Source: Hondaea fermentalgiana
Lineage: Eukaryota > Sar > Bigyra > Thraustochytrida > Thraustochytriidae
DNA: 64,000 nucleotides
NCBI GenBank assembly: GCA_014084085.1
Contig: NPFB01000104.1
Span: 36,825 to 100,824, forward strand
Direction of reading: 5' to 3'
Positions 48,632-56,376 of the stretch are shown in pieces (the first letter of the stretch is position 1; every line of letters starts with the position of its first letter). The position numbers and the translations under genes were made by a program. The notes under the pieces are model-generated. The model saw nothing but the letters and a program-made list of their open reading frames with translations, made no database searches and had not been told where the DNA came from.

Positions 48632-50188
48632 ATGGTCGCCCTTGGCGCCACCGGCGGGATTTCCCGCGACATCAAGAACCAAGAGTACAAGGGTATCCCC
48701 ACCGACGAGTATGGACGCACCCTTGACTTCAAGGTCTTTTCGTGCATGCGCCCCTGGTACCGTGCTTTCCATGCGTCGTGGATCTCGTTCTTTGTTGCCT
48801 TCCTGGGCTGGTTTTCCATCGTGCCCTGCCTCGAGTACATTGTTGCTGATACTAGCAACGATGTCACCAACGATGTCAAGAAGACCTCAAACATCGTCTC
48901 GGTGCTCGGCACCATCTTTGTCCGCTTCGCGCTCGGTCCTGTCTGCGAGCGCTTCGGTGCCCGTCGCCCACAGGCCGTCCTTCTCCTGGGCGGTGGCACC
49001 CTTGTGCTCATTTCCTCCTCGATCAACTCGGCTTCGGGCCTGCTCGCGATCCGCTTCTTCATCGGACTCGTGGGTGGTGCTTTCGTCCCGTGCCAGTACT
49101 GGACCACCATGATGTTCGGAACTCGCGTCGTGGGTACTGCCAACGCCTTTGCTGGCGGCTGGGGCAACCTGGGCGGTGGTGCTGCGCTTGCTCTCGTGGC
49201 CTCCATCATCTCTGGCATCCGTTCCAGCGGCGTTGAAGACGAGACGGCGTGGAGCTATGCCCTCATCGTTCCGGGCCTCATGATGATCTGTGTGGCCATC
49301 CCCATGCTCCTTTTCAGTGATGATTGCCCTCAGGGTCACTGGAGCAACCGTCTTTACAACGACCCCAACGCTGACAAGATCGCTGACGAGGAGGCCCCTG
49401 TCAAGGACGCCCCTGTCAAGAAGGCCTCTCACCTTGACGTCGTCCTTGACTACCGCGTCTGGCTCTTGGCTCTCATCTACGCTGCCTGCTTCGGTGTCGA
49501 GCTCGCGCTCAACAACTCGCTCTCAGGCTTCCTCTACCGCTACTTTAACACGGACGCCGACCCCAGCTGCACCGACCTTGCCGTGCAGATCAGCACGAGC
49601 TACCCTGCCTCGTGCTCTACTCTCGGCAAGGACACAGCCTCGCAGATCGCTTCCCTCTTTGGCCTCATGAACCTCTTTGCTCGCGCTCTCGGCGGTGTGG
49701 GTAGTGACTTTGCTTTCTACCGCTTTGGTATGCGCGGACGCCTTGGTGTCCTCATGTTCACGCTGCTCGGCGAGGCAGCCATGCTTGTTGTCTTCAGCCA
49801 AGTCACCGCCGTGCCCACTGCCATTGGCTTCCTCGTTTGCTTTAGCATCTTTGTCCAGGCCAGTGAGGGCGCGACTTTCGCCATTGTTCCCTTCCTGAAC
49901 CCGGGCAACATCGGCAACGTCGCTGGTATTGTGGGCGCTGGTGGCAACATTGGCGCTGTGTCCTGGTCGACCATGTTCAAGAGCATCGACAGCCAGCGCG
50001 ATGCTTACCTTTACCTTGCCTTCATCATTTTTGGCGTCGCCGCCTTCGTGTCGCTTATCCCTGTTCAGGGTCAGTACCTCTTTGGCTGCCGTTCCAAGCC
50101 TTTGTCCTCTGTCGAAACCGCGTCCGAGGCATCCGAGGATATTGGCGATTCCTCCGTTCATGGCACGAAGGAAACCGTGCAGGCCTAA
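48632..50188 (+). CDS. NRT2: High-affinity nitrate/nitrite transporter, NRT2/NNP family
   Basis: 518 residues from ATG 48632, a major facilitator protein with about twelve hydrophobic spans. The NNP family landmarks are present: an FVRFALGPVCERFGARRP segment (loop 2-3 MFS motif), FVPCQYWTTMMFG, the first nitrate signature AGGWGNLGGG (span 5) and the second GAGGNIGAVSW (span 11). It imports nitrate (and probably nitrite) at the plasma membrane with protons. Between spans 6 and 7 there is a hydrophilic loop with two tandem KDAPVKKA-like units. The C-terminal tail is cytosolic and Ser/Thr-rich, offering phosphorylation sites. Codon choice is very strongly C-ending, more so than in neighbours, which suggests high expression. 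It converges with nitrite reductase, 595 bp away, and forms the left end of the nitrate cluster. Confidence 0.95.
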   Translation: MVALGATGGISRDIKNQEYKGIPTDEYGRTLDFKVFSCMRPWYRAFHASWISFFVAFLGWFSIVPCLEYIVADTSNDVTNDVKKTSNIVSVLGTIFVRFALGPVCERFGARRPQAVLLLGGGTLVLISSSINSASGLLAIRFFIGLVGGAFVPCQYWTTMMFGTRVVGTANAFAGGWGNLGGGAALALVASIISGIRSSGVEDETAWSYALIVPGLMMICVAIPMLLFSDDCPQGHWSNRLYNDPNADKIADEEAPVKDAPVKKASHLDVVLDYRVWLLALIYAACFGVELALNNSLSGFLYRYFNTDADPSCTDLAVQISTSYPASCSTLGKDTASQIASLFGLMNLFARALGGVGSDFAFYRFGMRGRLGVLMFTLLGEAAMLVVFSQVTAVPTAIGFLVCFSIFVQASEGATFAIVPFLNPGNIGNVAGIVGAGGNIGAVSWSTMFKSIDSQRDAYLYLAFIIFGVAAFVSLIPVQGQYLFGCRSKPLSSVETASEASEDIGDSSVHGTKETVQA

Positions 50189-50783
50189 GTGAGCTGTCCG
50201 GACTGTTTGATTTGCGAACCTGCATCCTGATTTCCAGTTCTGATAACAATAATTGGTGTCTTTTGTCAATCTATACTGCTGCTGCCGCTGCTGGTCGCGA
50301 AGCTTCTTGCCTTCAGCTTCATCGCTTTTGTATCGCTAATGCAGCTCCCTTCTTCTCCAGGAGATCAGAACGTCTCTGCAGGCCGCCGCCTCGCCTTTAG
50401 CCAAAAATTGCGAAGACTGGCGATTTGTCCGTCAATATTGCAAAGAATCACACCAACGTCAACACCTCTAGTCGATCAGAACCACGTGACCTCGCCTACT
50501 GTTCTTGGCTCTACATAGGCCTTCACGTGCCGACCCATTGGAAGCGGAGGATCGTCCCTGCAAGTCAGTCATTTCCCTCTCCACGCGATCGTTCCTGTGT
50601 CCAGGAGCACCTCATGAGAAAGGTGAATATGACGGTGACGGTCTTCACGACTGAAAATTCATTGCAAGTGCAAGAAGAGTTTTGTGGCGTGCGAAAAAGC
50701 AAGCAAATGAGCAATAGAATACTGGAAAGAAGGAAAAGAACTTGACATGTTTTTGCAGTTATGATAGAGTTTGAGCATTTCGA
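50189..50783. other. Intergenic between convergent NRT2 and NiR genes
   Basis: 595 bp, AT-richer than the genes, without a plausible ORF. It must hold both transcription terminators. Confidence 0.55.
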
Positions 50784-53700
50784 TTACCATTCAAGCTTCG
50801 AATCACCACAGCATGCAGTGCTCTTGGCCTCACCGCCGTCTGCAAGCGACGTCTCGACCTCGATGGTATGCTCCGCCGGGTTGTAGTCCTTCATTGCCGA
50901 TGTGACACGGTACTTCTCGCTCGCAAGGATTTCGTCCAAGTCGGCTTCGGACGGAAGAAGAAGCGAGACCCGCCCCGTCGAGGGATCGAGACGCGTGCGG
51001 AAGGTCCAGAGCTCGTAGTTTTCGTCATCAAGGCACTTGCCCGTCGTGAGAATGTAGCGCTTCTTGTGAATAGGGCAGGCCACCTTGGGCAGCCCGCCCG
51101 CGTCACCGACCAAGCCGCTCGATAAAACGAACGAGTTGCGATGCGGGCACATGTTCTGTGTGGCAAAGAGACGAAATTTAGGGCCAGTCTTTGCAGAGGT
51201 CGCGAGCTTAAAGAGTGCTAGCTCCGACTTGCCGTAGCGCAGCGTGACGCCAGAGTCCATGAGTACGTCGTCGACGTGCATCATATCCACCCAAGTCTCG
51301 CCACCAGGGAAACGCTGCGAAGACATCATTGGCGAGGACGACGGGTCCTTGGATTCGATGCTCTCCTCCGTCTCCGGCTCAAGCGCAATGACAGGGTTGT
51401 TCGAAGGCTTGGGCACGTGCGGGAGTGCGTCCCAGTTCTTAGGCCAGTCCGCAGGCCGCTGCTGACCGCGCTGCTTGATAAACTCGATGCCGCGCTCCGA
51501 CTTGGAGGGCTCGTTCGCGTACTGTGCGAACATCTTGCGGCGCTCCGGGTCCGTGACAATTTCCTTCCACTCACACTTGTACGTGTAAATGAGATGAGCC
51601 ATCTGAGCCTCGAGCTCTTCGGCGATGCCGAGCTTGTCGTTCACCACAACCTCTTTGAGGTAGTCGATGCCGCCCTCGAGGGCCTCGAGCCAGCGAGCCG
51701 TGCGCTGCAGCTTGTCGGCAGTGCGAATGTAGAACATGAGAAAGCGATCCAAGTAACGTCTGCAGGTTTCCTCATCAATGCCGGATGCCAAGAGGGTGGC
51801 GTGGCGCGGCTTGCTACCGCCGTTGCCGCAAACGTACAGGTTGTAACCTTGCTCCGTCGCGATGAGACCAAAGTCCTTGCTCTGCGCCTCTGCGCACTCG
51901 CGGATGCAACCCGAGACACCACCCTTGAGCTTGTGCGGAGAACGAATGCCACGGTAGCGCTCCTCAAGCTCGATGGCAAAGCCTACACTGTCGCGCATGC
52001 CGAAGCGGCACCACGTCGAGCCAACGCAGGACTTGACCGTTCGCAAGGCCTTGCCGTAGGCATGGCCGCTCTCGAAACCAGCGTTGACCAGGTCCTCCCA
52101 AATTTGCGGAAGCTGGTGGCGCTCGGCACCAAAGAGATCGATGCGCTGGCCTCCGGTAATCTTCGAGTACAGGCCATAGCGTTGGGCGATCTCGCCGAGG
52201 GCAATGATCTTGGCGGGCGTGATCTCACCGCCGGGAACGCGAGGCACCACCGAGTACGAGCCGCCGCGCTGAATGTTGCCAAGGAAACGATCGTTGGTGT
52301 CTTGAAGTGGAGCGTTGTCCTTGCTGATCACCAGCTCGTTCCACAACGAGGCCAAGATGCTTGCCACGGCCGGGCGGCAAATCTCGCATCCACGGTACAC
52401 GCTGGCGGTATCGGAGCCGTGAGACTCAAAGAGCTCGTTAAAGCTCTTGATCTTGTTGATCTGCACAATATGGAAGAGCTCTTGGCGCGTGAAACGAAAG
52501 TGCTCGCAAAGGCTCTTGTCCACCGTCTTGCCGAGCTTGCCCATCTCGTCGACGAGAAGCTCTTGCAGGAGCGGCTTGCAGCCTCCGCAACTGATGCCGG
52601 CCTTGGTGCAGCCGCCAATGGCACCGACCGTTTCGCAGCCTTGGTCACGCACCGCCGCACAAATCGCGCCCTTGCTCACGTCGTTGCACGAGCACACCTG
52701 GGCGTCGTCGTCCATGTCCACAATACTGACACCAGCTCCGCCCGAGCCGCCGTTCGCACTCGGCGGAGGCAGCAGCGAGGTGGGGGACACCTTGAGAGGC
52801 TTGGTGCTCTTGGCGAGCATCGAGAGGGTGCCGTAGTCCTCGGCATCGCCGACCAAGATACCTCCGCGAAGGTTCTTGCCGTCAGCCGTAAAGGTGAGCT
52901 TGCGGTAGATGCCCGCAAGAGGGTCCTGAAAGACCAGCGAAAGGGCATTGTCGTCGTTCTCCTTGTCCTCTTCGATCGAGTAGTCGCCAAAGCTAGCGAC
53001 ATCGACACCCATGAGCTTGAGCTTGGTGCTTACATCACCGATGGAGAACGTCTTGGGTTCCTCTTTGGCGCTCGGGTTAACGAGATTGTACGCGAGCACG
53101 GCAGCCATATCGTAGCACGGTCCAACGAGGCCGTAGCACATGCCGTTGTGGCTCGCGCATTCGCCGACAGCGAAAATATGCGGGTCCGAGGTGGCCATGT
53201 GGTCGTCGACCTGGATGCCTCCACCCGTGGCATCAGCCATGGTCAGAGTTCCCGCAGTGCGGGCCAGCTCGTCGCGAGGGCGAATACCGGCCGAGAGGAT
53301 GACCATGTCAACGTCAATGTCGAAGCTGCCCTCGGCGCCGGCCTTGCCCACGTAGAGCTTCTTGCAGAGTCCATCTTCGGCCTCGATGCGGGAAGTCCGC
53401 GCGCGGGTGTGAACCTTGTAGCCCATGCTTTCAATGGTGCGGATGAGCTGGCGGCCACCCTTGCCGTCGAGCTGGCGGCGCATCAGATGCGGTGAGCTGT
53501 CGAGCACGCGGACGTCCTCAACACCGAGGTGCTCCGAGCAAACGCGCATGGCCTCGAGGCCCAGCAGACCTCCGCCAATGACGGCGGCGGCCTTAATCTT
53601 GTGCTCCTTGGAGTACTTGACCATGGCATCGAGGTCGTCGATTGTCCTGTACACAAAGACGCCCTTGGGATGCGCCTCGGGTTCGCAAGCGCAAGAAGAA

Positions 53701-54134
53701 ACCCCGTCGCTGCCACCGTAGAATTGGGCGAGCAGGTGGTCCTTGCAGACGCCCTCAATGGGCGGCGCAAAGGGCACGCTGCCGGTGGCCAGGACCAGCT
53801 TGTCGTATCCGAGCTCGTCGCCCTCGCGCGTCTTGATCACACGCTTGGCGCTGTCGATGGCCACCACGCGGTCGCCGCTGCGCAGCGTCACCTGGCTCTT
53901 GTTGTCATCATACCACTCACGCTGCTGGAGGTGCAGACGCATGGGATCCATGTGCTCAAAGTACGAGGTCAGCTTGACTCTGTCATATGCGGGTTGCGAC
54001 TCCTCTCCGAACACCACGATCTCCGGCCGCTGCTCCGCGTCTAATCCGGCGCTGTGCTCCACAAGCTTCTCCACGAACCGCTGGCCGGTCATGCCATGGC
54101 CCACGACCACGATCTTCTCCCGTGCGGGCGCCAT
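50784..54134 (-). CDS. NiR: Assimilatory NAD(P)H nitrite reductase (NirB-NirD fusion type)
   Basis: 1116 residues from ATG 54134; the frame continues upstream, but that part is repeat-derived. Domains in order: FAD site VVVGHGMTG near residue 8; NAD(P)H site VIGGGLLGLEA near 190; BFD-like [2Fe-2S] domain at about 480-527 (CSCND and SCGGCKPLL); siroheme/[4Fe-4S] half-domains with the cysteine set CVGSTWC (about 702) and CIREC (about 741); and a C-terminal Rieske domain (CPHR at about 995, CPIHKKRY at about 1018). It carries out six-electron reduction of nitrite to ammonium with NAD(P)H, in the cytosol. The architecture equals that of fungal and oomycete NiR, a fusion of bacterial NirB and NirD, and differs from the plastid ferredoxin enzyme. 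Insertions (for example around residues 120-145 and a Ser-rich stretch near 950) are lineage-specific. It is transcribed divergently from nitrate reductase. Confidence 0.96.
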   Translation of the reverse strand: MAPAREKIVVVGHGMTGQRFVEKLVEHSAGLDAEQRPEIVVFGEESQPAYDRVKLTSYFEHMDPMRLHLQQREWYDDNKSQVTLRSGDRVVAIDSAKRVIKTREGDELGYDKLVLATGSVPFAPPIEGVCKDHLLAQFYGGSDGVSSCACEPEAHPKGVFVYRTIDDLDAMVKYSKEHKIKAAAVIGGGLLGLEAMRVCSEHLGVEDVRVLDSSPHLMRRQLDGKGGRQLIRTIESMGYKVHTRARTSRIEAEDGLCKKLYVGKAGAEGSFDIDVDMVILSAGIRPRDELARTAGTLTMADATGGGIQVDDHMATSDPHIFAVGECASHNGMCYGLVGPCYDMAAVLAYNLVNPSAKEEPKTFSIGDVSTKLKLMGVDVASFGDYSIEEDKENDDNALSLVFQDPLAGIYRKLTFTADGKNLRGGILVGDAEDYGTLSMLAKSTKPLKVSPTSLLPPPSANGGSGGAGVSIVDMDDDAQVCSCNDVSKGAICAAVRDQGCETVGAIGGCTKAGISCGGCKPLLQELLVDEMGKLGKTVDKSLCEHFRFTRQELFHIVQINKIKSFNELFESHGSDTASVYRGCEICRPAVASILASLWNELVISKDNAPLQDTNDRFLGNIQRGGSYSVVPRVPGGEITPAKIIALGEIAQRYGLYSKITGGQRIDLFGAERHQLPQIWEDLVNAGFESGHAYGKALRTVKSCVGSTWCRFGMRDSVGFAIELEERYRGIRSPHKLKGGVSGCIRECAEAQSKDFGLIATEQGYNLYVCGNGGSKPRHATLLASGIDEETCRRYLDRFLMFYIRTADKLQRTARWLEALEGGIDYLKEVVVNDKLGIAEELEAQMAHLIYTYKCEWKEIVTDPERRKMFAQYANEPSKSERGIEFIKQRGQQRPADWPKNWDALPHVPKPSNNPVIALEPETEESIESKDPSSSPMMSSQRFPGGETWVDMMHVDDVLMDSGVTLRYGKSELALFKLATSAKTGPKFRLFATQNMCPHRNSFVLSSGLVGDAGGLPKVACPIHKKRYILTTGKCLDDENYELWTFRTRLDPSTGRVSLLLPSEADLDEILASEKYRVTSAMKDYNPAEHTIEVETSLADGGEAKSTACCGDSKLEW

Positions 54135-54254
54135 TGCTCTTCCTCCCTCTCGTGTCCTCTTTCTGCGCCTCTTGCCTGTGCGCTCAGGCGCGCCTCGTTC
54201 GTGCTTTGCCCGTCGCTCCGCCTTCCTTGCTATGCTGGGTGCGATGCAGCGTAC

Positions 54255-54340
54255 AACGCAATGCAATGCAACTTGAATGCAACTTGAATGCAATACAGTA
54301 CTGCGCGGTGCAATGCGATCTTGTGCAATGTAGTGCAACG
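54255..54340. repeat. GCAAT / TGCAACTTGAA array in the NiR leader
   Basis: GCAAT units alternate with two copies of an eleven-base TGCAACTTGAA unit, then drift to GCGAT and GTAGT. The array lies 120-205 bp upstream of the NiR start. Confidence 0.75.
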
Positions 54341-54497
54341 CGACGCTCCCTCCAGCAACCCGGCTCGCCTCGGAGACACCGCCAGACCCGCCACAAGAAC
54401 CGCGAATGGCCGCGCCGGCGTGGACTTCAACTCAAATCCGGCAGGCGCTTGACCGCGAAAGGCGAGTGGGCGCCTCGCCAGCTCGTCCTCGCGCAAC

Positions 54498-54523
54498 TCT
54501 TGTCTTGTCTTGTCTTGTCTTGC
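54498..54523. repeat. (CTTGT)n pentanucleotide array
   Basis: Five CTTGT units within the NiR-NR divergent region. Confidence 0.85.
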
Positions 54524-54658
54524 TCGCTGTTGATGCGACCTCCCGCGCAGCAGCAGACAAGAAGGAGAGAAGAGGAAGAAGGAGAATGAGGAAGTAAAGA
54601 AAAAAAATAAGACCTTGGCTGGCGGCGGCGCATCTACGTCTTGCCCGCACGCGCCTGG

Positions 54659-54682
54659 CCGGTCGGCCGGCCGGCCGGCCAG
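54659..54682. repeat. (GGCC)n palindromic array
   Basis: Five self-complementary GGCC units that can form a hairpin, within the NiR-NR divergent region. Confidence 0.85.
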
Positions 54683-56376
54683 CGATCCGCGCAGGAGCCG
54701 CCCGGGAGAAGCCGGACAAACTCGTGCGCGTTCGCGAGCCTGGCCGCGGCCGCAGGTGCTCGCTCAGAAATCTCTTTCTCCAGCGAGCCAGCCAGCCGAC
54801 CGACCAGCCAACAGACCGTCAGCAACAGTCTGCTGGGGAGAACGAGGGACTGGCGAGCAAGTAATAATGAGTCGTAATCAAAACGAGCAACCCACGCTCC
54901 CCGAACCCCCTTCAGCCGCGGTCATTCGCTGTGGCCCACACCAGTCCCCTCAAATGATCGCCACTGGCGCTGCGGGGAGTGTAGGCGGGCGTGGTGGCTG
55001 GTTGCCGTGGCTGCTACTATTCCTTCTTAGTCATGATGGCAAATTCTGGCTCAAGCGACGCGATCGCGATCGTGGCCACCGTCGCCTCTGCCGGCGGCGA
55101 GCGAGAGGCTCCCGCGCGAACGCAGGTTGAGATGGTAGCGTGATCGCGTCCGCCTCCGCCGCTGCCGGCCATAGGGCACGCGACAGCGAGAAAAAGCAGC
55201 CGGCCAGCTGCGGCTTGTGCAGGTGCTACCGCTGTCGAGTGAGTTTTCAGCCACCGGCCACGCGCCAGGGCGGTCGCCGCTTCTGCCTCCGCTCCGATCG
55301 AGGGCTAGACAACGGCCTCTGCCACGGGCATTTATCTATCATGGTGGGCAGGAAGGAATCCAGCCAAGCCATCAAACTCGTCATCGTCGGCGCTCCGTCA
55401 GAGCCGCCTATTGAAGAAAGGCCAGTGGAGACCCACACCAGGGTGTATTTAGAAAACTTCCGTTTCCTCTTCGCTTCCCATTCGCGACGCCCCGCTGCGT
55501 CGACATGCGAGCGAGCAATGGGTGCTGCGACCGGGAGACGCCCAGCTGTGGAGGCGCGAGCTTTTCCTCTTCGACGCCGCGGGAGGAAGGGAGACGGGGA
55601 GGGGGGCACGGACGGGGATTCTATAGAATTCGAAATCCAGTTTCTGCACAAGAAATCAGTGGGCGAGCGGGCAAGCGACTCCAGCGATCAAGCGTGCGAG
55701 TGGCCGAGCTTTGCAAGAAGAACGAAGCAAGCACTGCCACCTCTTTCCCCCGGCGGGCCTGCCGGGCGATCGGCTGGTCGGCCGGCTCTTGTCGCTCATT
55801 CTCGCAGCGAATCCTGCACTGCGCGCGTTGCAGTTGCACGCGTTTCTTGTGGCCTCCCTGAATTTCCCGGCGATCGATCGATCGATCAAGCCGTCAGGGC
55901 GCCCCGACGCCCTAGTCAGTCAGAGGCTCTTTCAGCGAGCAATTCTGTTGTGTGTAAGAACGAGAGCCCTTCGTTTGCCCCTTGCTCGCCGTACCTGACA
56001 GCAAGCCGGCCCATCACCAGCCTCCTCCCGTGCGGCCCGAGTCTGTGACAAACAACAGACAGCCAGACAGAGCCTGGCTTCTCGCGGGTGCAAACGCCCG
56101 CTTGCGGGCGGCCTGGTCTCGGAGTCCGCGAACACGCGACAGCGGCGGCGACCTGCAACGCGTAGCTTGACTCATCGCGCATTGACAGCCTTCTTCATAC
56201 ATACTATACATACGAATACGGGCATAGTTCCGTGCGATCCGACCGACCACGGAGTCTCAAGCCACCGTGACCGCGCAGCAAGCAGCGAGCGCTCTTCGAA
56301 GGTCACCAAAGCAAATCGAGACAAGTCCTGCCACTGCTGCCGTCGCCGCTTGTGAAAGGGAAAGGAGGCCAAGACG

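Larger units (their letters stand above)
54135..56376. promoter_or_regulatory. 2.2 kb divergent upstream region shared by NiR and NR
   Basis: Both start codons face outward, so this region must contain the promoters of both enzymes and is the obvious place for nitrate-responsive control. It includes a GCAAT/TGCAACTTGAA array immediately upstream of NiR, CTTGT and GGCC arrays, and GATC repeats (about 55,870). One GATAGATAA (minus strand, 55,332-55,340) resembles a double GATA site, but GATA control is not established for this lineage. Open frames of up to 300 codons here are low complexity. Confidence 0.5.

Noticed and set aside
51276..53495. Plus-strand frame of 739 codons opposite nitrite reductase
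   Set aside because: It mirrors the strongly C-ending codons of NiR, has no domain, and all NiR motifs are on the other strand.
55341..56048. 235-codon ATG frame between NiR and NR
   Set aside because: Arg/Ser/Pro-rich after the first 50 codons, includes a GATC array, and lies where the two promoters must be.
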